A DNA stretch of 64,000 nt from Thalassotalea piscium (GTDB lineage: Bacteria > Pseudomonadota > Gammaproteobacteria > Enterobacterales > Alteromonadaceae). The DNA is taken from contig NZ_AP027362.1 of the NCBI RefSeq assembly GCF_030295935.1, positions 558,001 through 622,000 of the forward strand. The letters run 5' to 3'. Below, one piece after another: positions 10,644 to 21,323 of this stretch (positions are counted from its first letter, which is position 1; every line of letters starts with the position of its first letter). The translations under genes and the position numbers were made by a program. Under the pieces are notes generated by a model. The model ran no database searches. It saw nothing but the letters and a program-made list of their open reading frames with translations, and was not told the origin of the DNA.

Positions 10644-13600
10644 TTACTGTGCTTGAACGCGAAGTTCTGCAGATGAACGGATACGATGACCCAATAAGGT
10701 TTTTACATCGGTTGCTGTTGGTTTAATCAATTTAAATTTAGCGGCAAAACCTTCAAAGTTAGCTAAGATCTCTTGCGCGCGTAAGCTACCAGTTTCTTCG
10801 AAATGCTGGTTGATAATGCCGCGTAAATGCTCTTGGTGAATGGCTAAATCAGCAATATCTAGGCTCTCAATAGATTCTTTATTTAAACGAATATCGAGAT
10901 CTCCTAGTTCATCAAGCACATAAGCAAAACCGCCGGTCATACCTGCACCAAAATTAACGCCTGTTTGTCCTAAAATAGTAACAATACCGCCAGTCATATA
11001 TTCACACGCATGATCTCCGGTACCTTCAATAACCGCATGACAACCAGAATTACGAACAGCAAATCTTTCACCAGCACGACCACAGCCATATAAAATGCCG
11101 CCAGTTGAGCCATACAAGCAGGTGTTACCCATGATCATGGTTTTGTGACTAACATAAGCAACACCTTTTGGTGGCTTAATGGTTAACTTACCACCTGTCA
11201 TACCTTTACCAACGTAATCATTAGCATCACCGGTTAGCGTTAACTCCAAGCCGCCGACATTCCACACACCAAAGCTTTGGCCTGCGGTACCTGTAAATTC
11301 AAACTTAATTGGGTTTGCCGCCATGCCTTGGTCGCCATGATGGCGAGCAATTTCACCTGATAGGGTTGCGCCAATTGAACGATCGGTATTTCTAATATTG
11401 AAACGATGAATGCCGCCAGTGCTATGTGCTACGGCATCAGATGCGGCAGTTAACATATCTTGATTAAGCTGGCCTTTATCAAAAGGAATATTTTCCTCCT
11501 GTTGATATAACGCTGTATTTTCACTTGCGACAACAGGGGCAATAATTGGCGATAAATCAAGTTTTTGTTGTTTAGCGCTGATACCAGCTAGCGGCACTAA
11601 TAAATCTGTTCGTCCTATTATTGCGGTTAAGCTTTCAACACCAAGTTTAGCTAATATTTCTCGAACATCATGAGCGATAAATTTAAAATAATTCATTACT
11701 TGCTCAGGTAAACCTTTAAAGAACTGTTCACGTAACACTTCATCTTGTGTTGCTACCCCTGTAGCACAATTATTTAAGTGGCAAATTCGTAAAAACTTAC
11801 AACCAAGCGTGATCATTGGTGCTGTACCAAAACCGAAACTTTCAGCACCTAATATTGCCGCCTTAACAATATCTAAGCCTGTTTTTAATCCACCATCAAC
11901 CTGTAAGCGTACTTTATGACGCAAGCCATTAGTAACTAGCGACTGATGCGCTTCAGCTAAACCTAGTTCCCACGGACAACCTGCATATTTTACCGAGGTA
12001 AGTGGGCTTGCACCTGTGCCACCGTCGTAACCTGAAATAGTAATAAAATCTGCGTAAGCTTTTGCTACACCAGAGGCTATTGTGCCAACACCTGGGCCTG
12101 ATACTAATTTTACTGAGATTATTGCTTTGGGGTTAACTTGTTTTAAGTCGAAAATTAGCTGTGCTAAATCTTCAATCGAATAAATATCATGATGTGGCGG
12201 TGGTGAAATTAAGGTCACACCGGGCACTGAAAAACGTAATTTGGCAATTAAAGGGGTAACTTTATCGCCTGGTAATTGCCCACCTTCACCGGGCTTGGCG
12301 CCTTGTGCTACTTTAATTTGAAGTACATCTGCATTAACTAAGTAGTGTGGTGTTACCCCAAACCTTCCTGATGCAATTTGCTTAATACGTGAGTTTTTTA
12401 CTGTACCAAAACGGCGTTCATCTTCTCCGCCTTCACCTGAATTAGAAAAGCCACCTAAACGATTCATCGCTATGGCAAGGGCTTCATGGGCTTCAGGGCT
12501 TAATGCCCCAATTGACATGGCGGCACTATCAAACCGCTTAAACAGCTCAGTATCAGGTTCTACCTGACTTATTGAAATCTGCGTAGTATCTTCTTTAAGT
12601 GTTAGTAAATCGCGTAGTGTCGCTACCGGGCGATTATTGACTTCATCTGCAAATTTTCTGTATTTGACGTAATCGCCAGAGCGGACCGCTTCTTGTAAAT
12701 AGGTAACCACATTAGGATTATATGAGTGATATTCGCCACCATGAACATACTTTAATAGGCCACCATGGCTCATTTGTTGGTGTGGTAAAAATGCTTTGCG
12801 TGCTAAGTTAATATTGTCTTGTTCAATGTCTTCAAAGTCTGCGCCTTGAATACGACTTGGTAAGTCAGGAAAACACAGCGTCATAATATTTTGATTTAAA
12901 CCGATAACTTCAAATAAACCTGCGCAGCGGTAACTTGCAATAGTGGCTATTCCCATTTTAGACAATATTTTTAGTAAGCCTTTGTTAATACCGTTACGGT
13001 AGTTTAGAACGGCTTCACGCACTGGCAATTCAATTTGACCTTGTTCTACTAGTTGCTCTACTGTTTCGTATGCAAGATAAGGATAAATAGCTGTAGCGCC
13101 TAATCCTAAAAGTACTGCAAATTGATGTGAGTCACGTACCGATGCTGTTTCTACAATAATATTAGAGTCACATCGTAATTGGTTGTTAACTAGGTGATTT
13201 TGTACTGCGCCAACAGCCATAGCTGCTGGAATTGGTAGTAATCCCTTTTCTATATTGCGGTCAGATAAAATTAATATAACAGTACTTTTATCACGAACAA
13301 GGCTTTCGGCTTCATTGCAAAGTTGCTTTAGAGCACTCTCTAGTCCTTCTTCTTGGTTATAATTAAGAGCGAGCGTTTCACTACGGTAATGTGCTTGATC
13401 TAAATCTCTTAGTTGTTTTAAGCCGGTATACATAAGAATGGGCGTTTCAAATAAAATTCGATTTGCATGACCAGTTGTTTCATTAAAAACATTATGTTCA
13501 CGCCCGATACAAGTGCCCAAAGACATGACATAGCGCTCACGTAAGGGATCAATGGGCGGGTTAGTTACTTGGGCGAATTGCTGACGAAAATAATCGTACA

Positions 13601-15104
13601 ATGTGCGGGGCTGACTCGATAAAACCGCCATTGGGGTGTCGTCGCCCATAGAACCCGTTGCTTCTAGACCATTTTGTGCGAGGGTTTTAATGACTTGCTG
13701 AATTTCTTCATAACTGTAATTAAACATTTTATGGTATTGGGCAATATTTCGATCATCAAATACCCGCTGACCAATAAGTTTTGCATCAAGCTGCTCAAAA
13801 GGCACTAAACGACGAATATTACTATTTAACCATTGGCGATAAGGGTGGCGAGTTTTTAGATCGTTATCTATATCGTTAGAGTTAAAGACTTTACCTGTAT
13901 AAGTGTCAATGGCTAGCATCTCACCGGGACCTACTCGGCCTTTCTCTACTACTTCATCTTCACCATAGTCCCAAATGCCTACTTCTGAGGCTAAAGTAAT
14001 AAAGCCATCACGCGTTATGACATACCGAGCAGGACGAAGGCCGTTTCGGTCAAGATTACAAGCAACATGACGTCCGTTGGTCATTACCACGCCTGCTGGT
14101 CCATCCCAAGGCTCCATGTGCATAGAGTTAAATTCATAGAATGCTTTTAAATCGTCATCCATTAATGGGCTGTTTTCCCATGCAGGCGGCATAAGCAAGC
14201 GCATTGCTCGATAGAGATCCATGCCACCAGCTAAAAATAGCTCAAGCATATTATCCAGAGATGACGAGTCTGAACCTGTTTCGTTGACAAAAGGTGCTGC
14301 ATCCTGCAGATCGGGTAATAATGGTGTTTGAAAGCGATGGGTGCGTGCTCTACTCCATTGGCGATTACCTTTGATTGTATTTATTTCACCGTTATGAGCA
14401 AGGTAGCGAAAAGGTTGCGCTAAATGCCATTGCGGTGAGGTGTTTGTAGAAAACCGCTGATGGAAAACACATATAGCGGTTTGCATTCTAATATCTGCCA
14501 AGTCTAAATAAAAATTGGGTAAGTCAATTGGCATAACTAAGCCTTTATATATAGTGACTAAGCACGAAAGACTTGCGATATAGAAACGATCGTCGCTAAT
14601 ACGCTTTTCAGCACGACGACGAGCCATATATAAACGACGTTCTAGTTCTCTGTTACGCCAACCTGGAGGCGCATCAACAAACACTTGTTCTATTTTGGGT
14701 AGATTGCCAGCTGCAATTTCACCTAGTATTGATTTGTCGGTGGGAACTTCGCGCCAACCTACTAATGTAAGTGTTTCTCGGCATAATTCCTCTTCTAAAA
14801 TTCTTTTTGAGTTCGCTGCTATCTCGCTGTCTGGGTTAAGAAAAATCATACCAACGGCATATTTTTTGCCAAGCTGCCAGTTGTTTTCTTCGGCGACAGC
14901 TCGAAAAAAAGTATCCGGCTTTTGCATTAACAACCCACAGCCATCACCTGTTTTACCATCAGCGGCTATACCACCTCGATGTTGCATACGGTCGAGGGCT
15001 AAAATAGCAGTTTTTACCAGCTTATGACTTCTTTCACCGTGTTGATGAGCAATTAAGCCAAAGCCACAGTTGTCTTTTTGATAGTTATGATCATAAAGCT
15101 GCAT
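10644..15104 (-). CDS. gltB: glutamate synthase (NADPH) large subunit
   Basis: A 1486-residue GOGAT large subunit, full length for the family. It makes two glutamates from glutamine and 2-oxoglutarate, the second step of ammonium assimilation. The glutaminase nucleophile is Cys13 in DNCGFGLIAH, exposed after removal of a 12-residue propeptide that is shorter than the ~42 residues in E. coli. The FMN synthase domain contains FSNSGEGGEDERRFG and SGYDGGTGASPL. The [3Fe-4S] cysteines are in CKFLRICHLNNCATG. The glycine-rich C-terminal beta-helix is present. Upstream, 15105-15508 is an AT-rich leader with no gene or motif I can name, and presumably holds the gltBD promoter. Confidence 0.96.
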   Translation of the reverse strand: MQLYDHNYQKDNCGFGLIAHQHGERSHKLVKTAILALDRMQHRGGIAADGKTGDGCGLLMQKPDTFFRAVAEENNWQLGKKYAVGMIFLNPDSEIAANSKRILEEELCRETLTLVGWREVPTDKSILGEIAAGNLPKIEQVFVDAPPGWRNRELERRLYMARRRAEKRISDDRFYIASLSCLVTIYKGLVMPIDLPNFYLDLADIRMQTAICVFHQRFSTNTSPQWHLAQPFRYLAHNGEINTIKGNRQWSRARTHRFQTPLLPDLQDAAPFVNETGSDSSSLDNMLELFLAGGMDLYRAMRLLMPPAWENSPLMDDDLKAFYEFNSMHMEPWDGPAGVVMTNGRHVACNLDRNGLRPARYVITRDGFITLASEVGIWDYGEDEVVEKGRVGPGEMLAIDTYTGKVFNSNDIDNDLKTRHPYRQWLNSNIRRLVPFEQLDAKLIGQRVFDDRNIAQYHKMFNYSYEEIQQVIKTLAQNGLEATGSMGDDTPMAVLSSQPRTLYDYFRQQFAQVTNPPIDPLRERYVMSLGTCIGREHNVFNETTGHANRILFETPILMYTGLKQLRDLDQAHYRSETLALNYNQEEGLESALKQLCNEAESLVRDKSTVILILSDRNIEKGLLPIPAAMAVGAVQNHLVNNQLRCDSNIIVETASVRDSHQFAVLLGLGATAIYPYLAYETVEQLVEQGQIELPVREAVLNYRNGINKGLLKILSKMGIATIASYRCAGLFEVIGLNQNIMTLCFPDLPSRIQGADFEDIEQDNINLARKAFLPHQQMSHGGLLKYVHGGEYHSYNPNVVTYLQEAVRSGDYVKYRKFADEVNNRPVATLRDLLTLKEDTTQISISQVEPDTELFKRFDSAAMSIGALSPEAHEALAIAMNRLGGFSNSGEGGEDERRFGTVKNSRIKQIASGRFGVTPHYLVNADVLQIKVAQGAKPGEGGQLPGDKVTPLIAKLRFSVPGVTLISPPPHHDIYSIEDLAQLIFDLKQVNPKAIISVKLVSGPGVGTIASGVAKAYADFITISGYDGGTGASPLTSVKYAGCPWELGLAEAHQSLVTNGLRHKVRLQVDGGLKTGLDIVKAAILGAESFGFGTAPMITLGCKFLRICHLNNCATGVATQDEVLREQFFKGLPEQVMNYFKFIAHDVREILAKLGVESLTAIIGRTDLLVPLAGISAKQQKLDLSPIIAPVVASENTALYQQEENIPFDKGQLNQDMLTAASDAVAHSTGGIHRFNIRNTDRSIGATLSGEIARHHGDQGMAANPIKFEFTGTAGQSFGVWNVGGLELTLTGDANDYVGKGMTGGKLTIKPPKGVAYVSHKTMIMGNTCLYGSTGGILYGCGRAGERFAVRNSGCHAVIEGTGDHACEYMTGGIVTILGQTGVNFGAGMTGGFAYVLDELGDLDIRLNKESIESLDIADLAIHQEHLRGIINQHFEETGSLRAQEILANFEGFAAKFKLIKPTATDVKTLLGHRIRSSAELRVQAQ

Positions 15105-15508
15105 TGTTGTTCTCCTAAATGAAAATGCCTACTTGGTAATAGAGGTGGAAAGAATAAAATCATGCTATAAGTGCATAAATAATCCGATTAATTCCAAGAG
15201 GGTCTTTACTCTAAACACTAAACTAACTACCGTCAATTAAAATAGAGCATTTACTCGTAAGGAAGCTACATTGATGTATTAGTATGATTTATATGAGGTA
15301 TTTTATATTTGTATGTTTTTAAATGGTTTTTTATACAAATTTGGGCTCTAACAAAGCTATTAAATAGACAAAAAAAAATTTTAATGTAATTTAATTACAT
15401 TTTGAACTTATATGATGGGTGTATAATTATTCGTTTTGCGTTTGCTTTATTTAGGTTGATATATTACAAATTGAGGTGATGTAGGAAAGGGGTCTAACTA
15501 AAGGTAGT

Positions 15509-15540
15509 AAAAAAAAGCCAGTGTTTCACACACTGGCTTA
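15509..15540 (-). terminator. intrinsic terminator of folE2
   Basis: Read on the minus strand, arms AAGCCAGTGT and ACACTTGGCTT-like pairs enclose a short loop and are followed by a run of T, 14 bases past the folE2 stop. It is a clear rho-independent terminator. Confidence 0.85.
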
Positions 15541-15553
15541 ATAGGGTTAATGG

Positions 15554-16480
15554 TTATGGCTGATAACCACCGACAACACCTTTTGTAGTAATACTTACGG
15601 CATCATGGGCATGTAGAGATTCAAGGTGATTAATTTTGAGCCAAAAGTCATCATAATCGCTATTAGCTAGCATAATATGTTGTAATCGCCGTGCTGCATC
15701 TTCACAGAACATTAGGTTTTGCCCATTTAAACGAGCAAATTCTTGTTCATCTTCTCTTTTTACTGCCGCTTGAACTGGCGTTTGTAAAGCATCTTCAATT
15801 GCGTTAACAATATCAGTAATTGGCAGGTCTTTTATGTTCGCACCAAGCTTAACTTTAACTTCAGCAACTGAACGTTGGCTATGTGGTGTTGCTATAATAC
15901 CATCAGTTGTTCCTAGCCATTCATGGACATCATTAAGATCAACTGATTGTTCATTAAGGAATGTGTCTTTAAATGCCCGTTGAATTAATTGACGGGCAAG
16001 TGCTGCTGAGCAGGGACACGTCGAAGAGTAACGCACGTCAACCGAGAGCTCAATTGTTAGTTCACCCTTATTTAGTCTGCCAGTAAGGGTAACAGGGTAA
16101 GCTTTCCAGCCTTGTTTACCACTAATTAATGACTTTCTACGTAGGTGATAATCAAACTTAAATTGTACCTTTGCATTATCGCTTAAGTCATGATGTGAGC
16201 TGATAAAGCCATCAAGCAAGGTTACTAAGGTTTGATAATTTAATACACCGTTATTTGATAGCTCATCGATTAACAAATAGAGGCGTGACATATGAATGCC
16301 TTTCGCTTGAGGATCTTTCAAATTAACAAATGCATCAACATGTGCCGAAACCATACGCTCTGATTCATCTTTAGAAGCAAGCATAATCGGCATTTCTATG
16401 TTGCTCATGCCTACCCAATCTAAAGTACCCTCAGTTTGTGCTGTAGTATGATTGGCTATATCTGGCATTGTTGTTGACAT
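15554..16480 (-). CDS. folE2: GTP cyclohydrolase FolE2 (type IB)
   Basis: A 308-residue protein of the FolE2/COG1469 family. It converts GTP to 7,8-dihydroneopterin triphosphate, the first step of folate synthesis, and is unrelated in sequence to zinc-dependent FolE. The family region [15 protein letters not shown] carries the metal-site cysteine, and further metal ligands are expected in the TPHSQRS segment. FolE2 works with Mn or other metals and is often induced by zinc shortage through Zur. The upstream region (16481-16600) holds separated GTTAGATA/TATCTAAC repeats but no convincing Zur box. Confidence 0.93.
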   Translation of the reverse strand: MSTTMPDIANHTTAQTEGTLDWVGMSNIEMPIMLASKDESERMVSAHVDAFVNLKDPQAKGIHMSRLYLLIDELSNNGVLNYQTLVTLLDGFISSHHDLSDNAKVQFKFDYHLRRKSLISGKQGWKAYPVTLTGRLNKGELTIELSVDVRYSSTCPCSAALARQLIQRAFKDTFLNEQSVDLNDVHEWLGTTDGIIATPHSQRSVAEVKVKLGANIKDLPITDIVNAIEDALQTPVQAAVKREDEQEFARLNGQNLMFCEDAARRLQHIMLANSDYDDFWLKINHLESLHAHDAVSITTKGVVGGYQP

Positions 16481-16847
16481 TATTACTCCGCAAGTTAGAT
16501 AAGTGAATATTGACCTTAATGTTTAAGGCTAATATCATAATATATGCTATCTAACTGATAATTAATTAATTAGTATATGAATGTTAAAGTTAAATGACCT
16601 TTAATCGTTCAATTACAATTGTCTATTTTAAGGGGCGTGTATTTTGAATGAAAAGCACCCGAAAATCAATATCTGGAAGTGCTCTCACTTTTATTCTAAC
16701 GATGAAGTCTTATTGATTAATGACATTGAGAGCCAGTTTGCTAGAATAAACGCATAATTATACTCACTTAACTAGATAACGTTTGCTAACTCGCGATATA
16801 TAGAACGATATTGCATAGAGTAGCATATATGTTAATAAGGCTTTTTC

Positions 16848-17195
16848 TTGGACTCAAACGAACATTTAGATATAACTTTATTAGAAAGTTACCTTGATAG
16901 CTTAACTGTTGATATTGTACAAAAAATGTTAGAAATGTACATTCAGCAGTCTTCTATATACCTTGAAGAAATAGCTAGCTCGATTACCAATCAATCACAA
17001 TCAGATTGGCAAAATTCCTGTCATAAAATGAAAGGGGCATCAGCGAGTATAGGTTTTTTGTTAGTACACAAGCAACTTGTGACACTTGAAAAGTCTGAAG
17101 AGCAGTGGTCGGTAAAAAACGGGTTAATTGCTCAATTAATAACGCTAAATGAACAAGCGATAAAAGCTTTTCAGAAATGGCTTGATACACATTAA
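16848..17195 (+). CDS. hptA: stand-alone Hpt phosphotransfer protein, HptA-like
   Basis: A 115-residue single-domain protein. The phosphorylatable His59 is in CHKMKGASASIG, which closely resembles the Hpt motif of E. coli ArcB (HKIKGAAGSVG). The N-terminal LDITLLESYLDSL also matches the start of the ArcB Hpt domain. It begins at TTG (16848), supported by AAGG seven bases upstream. In Shewanella a free HptA replaces the missing ArcB transfer domain and phosphorylates ArcA. Here the gene is convergent with arcA, 39 bp away, which strongly suggests the same role. The 367-bp gap upstream (16481-16847) shows no other gene. Confidence 0.8.
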   Translation: MDSNEHLDITLLESYLDSLTVDIVQKMLEMYIQQSSIYLEEIASSITNQSQSDWQNSCHKMKGASASIGFLLVHKQLVTLEKSEEQWSVKNGLIAQLITLNEQAIKAFQKWLDTH

Positions 17196-17234
17196 ACCAT
17201 TTTGTATTGCCTTGGGGTTAACCTTTTGTGTTTA

Positions 17235-17936
17235 CTATTCTACTTTACCAACGAAACGATAACCTTCGCCATGTATTGTATTGATAAGTTCTGGCGCACC
17301 TTCAATAGATTCAAAATGCTTACGTAGTCGGCGTATTGTTACATCAACAGTTCTATCATTAGAGCGTAAGTCTCTTCCTGTCATTTCTTTAATTAATTGC
17401 TGACGAGTCACTATTTGCCCTGTATTTGCAATTAAGAGTCTTAAAGCACGATATTCTCCGCGAGGGATAGACACTTCTTTGCCCTCAGGCGATGTCATTT
17501 TACGAGAGTTACCATCTAAAACCCAGTCATTAAATCGAACAACAGCATCATCATTCTCTTGGGCAGGTTGATTGATTCTGTTAAGAATGTTTCTAGCGCG
17601 AATTGTTAATTCTCTAGGGTTAAAAGGTTTAGTTAGGTAGTCGTCAGCACCTATCTCTAAACCGAGCACTTTATCGATATCGCTGTCGCGACCGGTTAGA
17701 AATATTAGCCCTAAATCTTTATTTTTTGTTAGCTCTCTGGCAAGTAAAAGCCCATTTTTTCCGGGTAAATTTATATCCATTATAACCAAATTTATCGCAT
17801 TACTTTGCAACTGTTGATCCATGCTAGCCCCATCAATTGCCTCTGAAACATTATAGCCTTCTGCTTCAAATAAATTACGTAGATTAAAGCGTGTTACATC
17901 TTCGTCTTCTACTATGAGTATATGAGGTTTGTGCAT
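17235..17936 (-). CDS. arcA: ArcA, aerobic/anaerobic two-component response regulator
   Basis: A 233-residue OmpR-class regulator. The receiver domain has Asp54 in [12 protein letters not shown], Lys103 in YLTKPFNP and the stretch [10 protein letters not shown]; it aligns almost residue for residue with E. coli ArcA. The C-terminal winged helix includes [17 protein letters not shown] and ends [11 protein letters not shown]. ArcA represses aerobic respiration genes and tunes the TCA cycle under low oxygen. A sensor kinase lies 149 bp upstream on the same strand and a free Hpt gene is convergent. No ArcB is in the window. Confidence 0.93.
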   Translation of the reverse strand: MHKPHILIVEDEDVTRFNLRNLFEAEGYNVSEAIDGASMDQQLQSNAINLVIMDINLPGKNGLLLARELTKNKDLGLIFLTGRDSDIDKVLGLEIGADDYLTKPFNPRELTIRARNILNRINQPAQENDDAVVRFNDWVLDGNSRKMTSPEGKEVSIPRGEYRALRLLIANTGQIVTRQQLIKEMTGRDLRSNDRTVDVTIRRLRKHFESIEGAPELINTIHGEGYRFVGKVE

Positions 17937-18085
17937 GTTTTTATTTCCAGTTTTGCCAAATTGTACATTTATAATAATTTACATTATAAAAAATATGATT
18001 AAAGTTTAAATATGTTTTATTGTTTATATCAAGAAATTAAGTATATTTCATTATATTTAACTGTTTTATCGACTGTTTTATTCGA

Positions 18086-19753
18086 TTATGCATAATTACT
18101 GTTTAAATTTAGAGGGAAGGTTATATTTAATGTAGTGCCTTCATCTTGAGCACTCTCAATAATTATATTACCACCTAATGCTTGCGTTACTAAATTATAA
18201 ACTAAGTGCAAGCCTAAGCCACTACCCCCTGCGCCACGCTTAGTTGTTATAAAGGGCTCAAATACTTTATTTTTAATTGTTTCGTCTATTCCACAGCCGT
18301 TATCACTGAAACAAATATTGAGATCATTTTCTAAAAAAGTGACAGTAATTGATATGGTACCAGTATCTTTATTGTCAAAGGCATGAAGTATTGAATTTAA
18401 AATTAAATTAATCAGGATTTGATTAATAGGCCCTGGTTTATTCCAAATTAATAATTCTTCAGGGCAATTAATTTCAATATTATACGGCGTGTTTTTGATT
18501 TGTGGTGCCAGAGTATGCAGTACTTCATTGATCAGCTCATTCATATTGAAGTGTCGAATATCTTCGCTATTTTGGTCTACTGCGACTTTTTTAAAGCTTG
18601 AAATTAACTCTGCGGCACGCTGTAAATTTCGATAGATGATACCAACGTTTTCTTGACCTTCATTAAAAAAACGCTTTAGTTGACTAGATTTCAACGTTTT
18701 ATTATCAAAGTGATCTTTCATTTCAAGTAAGCGATCAGATAGTAATGTTGAAGCCGTAACACCTAGCCCTATTGGTGTATTTACTTCGTGTGCTACACCG
18801 GCAACCATATCACCAAGTGACGCCATTTTACCACTTTCAACTAACTGATCTTGAAACTGATGGAGCTTTTCAAGGGTGGAGAGTAATTCTTGGTTTGACT
18901 CTTTAAGTGCAACGGTTCTGTTAATTATTTTTGTTTCTAGCTCTTGGTTTCGTTCAAGACTTTTCTGCTCAGCTAATTGTATTTTTTTATGATGTTTTTC
19001 CGTGCGAGACAGTAACGTATTAATACTTTTTGCTAATGTGTCGACTTCTTGATAGCTCATGCTAGGAATTCTTAATGAAAAATCTTTGGTTTTGGCTATG
19101 TTTTGAATGCTTAAGGTTAATTCTTCAAGTGGTGTTACTACCATAGCACCAAGGCGAGAAGTCACTATTCTGAGAGCAATTAATAATGCAGTAAAAATAA
19201 TAGCTAAGATCAATAGCAGTTGATTAGTGTATTCTAAACTTGGGTAACGGTTCATTTGAATGTATAAATAACCAATGATCTTATCAGCCTTTTGTATTGG
19301 CATATAATATTCAATATTAGTATCATTGATATGAGGTGTGCTGAGAATCTCTTTCTCGATACTTGGCAACTCCATAATAGGTAAAACTTTTTTTAAATCT
19401 AATTGTTTTTGGTAATGGTAACTTAAATAAAAGTTGTCGTTCTGGGTTGATTCATCATAACGGTAAATATCAATAAATTTGATTAAATTCGTGGCTCCCA
19501 AGTAAGTTAGGGCGTTATACAACTCCGCTTTTTTACTTGGCGAATTGTCACTAGGGTTATCAATATAGTTAGAGCTGACATTAGCAATATATTCTGCCCA
19601 ATGATGCATGTTTGCAGTTGATTGCTTTTCACTATCATTGATAAATATTTGGCATAAATAAAATATCGAAATAGCTGAAAAGGAAAAACCAACACCTATA
19701 ATTAAAACCATCAACGAGTGGCGTATCGATTTTATCTTTTTAATAGGTAGCAT
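18086..19753 (-). CDS. membrane sensor histidine kinase
   Basis: A 555-residue kinase. Transmembrane helices lie at about 14-36 and 178-196, bracketing a ~140-residue periplasmic sensor domain. A HAMP-like linker (~197-250) and a coiled coil (~255-310) follow. The phospho-acceptor is His322 in GVAHEVNTPIG, an atypical H-box of the HEVNTP type. The ATPase boxes are N (444-459), DNGCGI (484-489) and GSGLGL (510-515). No receiver or Hpt domain is attached. It lies upstream of arcA in the same direction. Signal and partner are unknown; ArcA through the neighbouring Hpt is one possibility. Confidence 0.88.
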   Translation of the reverse strand: MLPIKKIKSIRHSLMVLIIGVGFSFSAISIFYLCQIFINDSEKQSTANMHHWAEYIANVSSNYIDNPSDNSPSKKAELYNALTYLGATNLIKFIDIYRYDESTQNDNFYLSYHYQKQLDLKKVLPIMELPSIEKEILSTPHINDTNIEYYMPIQKADKIIGYLYIQMNRYPSLEYTNQLLLILAIIFTALLIALRIVTSRLGAMVVTPLEELTLSIQNIAKTKDFSLRIPSMSYQEVDTLAKSINTLLSRTEKHHKKIQLAEQKSLERNQELETKIINRTVALKESNQELLSTLEKLHQFQDQLVESGKMASLGDMVAGVAHEVNTPIGLGVTASTLLSDRLLEMKDHFDNKTLKSSQLKRFFNEGQENVGIIYRNLQRAAELISSFKKVAVDQNSEDIRHFNMNELINEVLHTLAPQIKNTPYNIEINCPEELLIWNKPGPINQILINLILNSILHAFDNKDTGTISITVTFLENDLNICFSDNGCGIDETIKNKVFEPFITTKRGAGGSGLGLHLVYNLVTQALGGNIIIESAQDEGTTLNITFPLNLNSNYA

Positions 19754-19901
19754 ATTTAATTTAATGTCATCATTTTGTTAATACCTTTGATAGATAATTG
19801 TAGATATTCGGAAATATTGCAACAAATGATTTAAATAATATTCGGGCGCGCTGCGTTTAATTCGTAGCAAAACTTCACCTTAAAGATCAACAAAGTCTAA
19901 C

Positions 19902-20969
19902 TTAACTTGGTTTTTGAGAGATAACTCTTTTCCCTTTAACTGCATTATAAATAGTAAAACCATCTTTTTGTTGTAGTTTTGTTACGTGAGGAAAAGTCTT
20001 TTCTATAATAGGTAAGTATTGTAAGAAACTATTTGCAACGATGGTAAGGCTGCCATTTTGAGAAATATATTGGTTAATACCGTTAAGAAAAGTTTCAGTA
20101 GCTTGATAATGAGTCTTTATTCCTTGATGAAAAGGTGGGTTTGAAATTACATGCTGATAGGGCTTATTAATGTTACTTAAACTGTCGGTTGCAAAAACAG
20201 CTCCTGTTAGCTGGTTAAGTTGTAATGTTTTGTTAGCTGAAGCGATTGCTAGGGCACTAACGTCAGCTAATGAAAGCGTAATTTCTGGAAATGTTTTACC
20301 GATAACAGCAGCAATTACCCCCGCACCACAACCAAAGTCGAGTAAGGCGCCACTTTGATATTGAGGGAGGTTGTCGAGTAATACACGAGTACCAATATCC
20401 AATTTAGCTTGGCTAAATACACCAGGTAAGGCGGCAACTTTAACGGCACATTGGTTTGTTTCGACGGTATAGTATTCAAACCATTCATTTAAGTTGAACG
20501 TTTTGTCGTCCAAGGTTAGATTAACGTCAAATAATACGCAATGTCTTGCTGAATCTACCTTGTCACAGTAGTTAAAAATATTACTACCAATATTTGCTAA
20601 AGATTTAATACCGCCATTGTTTTCACCCACAATTAAGATCTTTGTTGTTACTGTAATGATAGGTTTTAGCATTGCTAACGTGAATAATAATTCTTTTTTG
20701 CTTTTAGGAAAATAAATGATAATTAAGTCGTGTTTTATATCGCCAGAATAATGACTAGCAAAAATAGCGCAGTGTTTATTGTTCAGTTTTTTTTCATGAG
20801 CAAGATGATGAGCATAATTCGTATCAAAACTTGTGAGCTGGCACGCGGGGTTAAGTTGTAGCAACTCATTAATAAAACTGTCATCTGGCATATTGACCAA
20901 TAAAGGTTGTGACGTAATTAATAAATCTTGATTACGCATGAGTAATTGACTGATATTGGTTAATGACAT
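19902..20969 (-). CDS. rsmC: 16S rRNA m2G1207 methyltransferase RsmC
   Basis: A 355-residue SAM-dependent methyltransferase. The N-terminal half (~1-165) is the degenerate RsmC pseudo-methyltransferase domain. The C-terminal half has the SAM site LLDFGCGAGVIAAVIG and the catalytic NPPFHQG, typical of exocyclic N2-guanine methylation. It modifies G1207 in helix 34 of the small ribosomal subunit. It is a single gene, flanked upstream by an element-A repeat at 21012-21172. Confidence 0.9.
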   Translation of the reverse strand: MSLTNISQLLMRNQDLLITSQPLLVNMPDDSFINELLQLNPACQLTSFDTNYAHHLAHEKKLNNKHCAIFASHYSGDIKHDLIIIYFPKSKKELLFTLAMLKPIITVTTKILIVGENNGGIKSLANIGSNIFNYCDKVDSARHCVLFDVNLTLDDKTFNLNEWFEYYTVETNQCAVKVAALPGVFSQAKLDIGTRVLLDNLPQYQSGALLDFGCGAGVIAAVIGKTFPEITLSLADVSALAIASANKTLQLNQLTGAVFATDSLSNINKPYQHVISNPPFHQGIKTHYQATETFLNGINQYISQNGSLTIVANSFLQYLPIIEKTFPHVTKLQQKDGFTIYNAVKGKRVISQKPS

Positions 20970-21011
20970 GATAGAATCCGAAACTTAGGCTGCAGCTGAT
21001 ATTATAAGTAA

Positions 21012-21172
21012 TACCAGTTTCATTAAATTAAGTGATCTATTTTATACGCAGTGAAAATAGCCAAATACAAGGCGTTTGTTTTCATAACTAGTTGTTCTAA
21101 TTATAAAATAAATAACGCAGTAGTTGGCTGTTTTAGCCAGCAGAAATGATCACATAGTCAGTGAGATTGGTA
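21012..21172. repeat. MITE-like element A, copy 2 (inverted)
   Basis: A 161-bp copy in opposite orientation to copies 1 and 3: it starts TACCAGTTTCATTAA and ends GTGAGATTGGTA. It is flanked by TAA at 21009-21011 and 21173-21175, the complement of the TTA duplication seen at the other copies. It lies between rsmC and the DsbA-fold gene and occupies most of that 350-bp gap. Confidence 0.85.
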
Positions 21173-21323
21173 TAAAACGCTATTGTACGTTATTAGCAGC
21201 ATGTGACCAAGTTTGCTTTGTATTTAGGGGAAGGATATCGCTTCAAAAAAACGTGTTTCATTACAGGCTAGGTGGCTACGCAGTAATTTCAGGCGTAAGA
21301 GTCTGCTATTTAAAAATTATACC

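Noticed and set aside
16481-16600. Zur box upstream of folE2
   Set aside because: folE2 is often Zur-controlled, but the separated GTTAGATA/TATCTAAC repeats do not match the Zur consensus.
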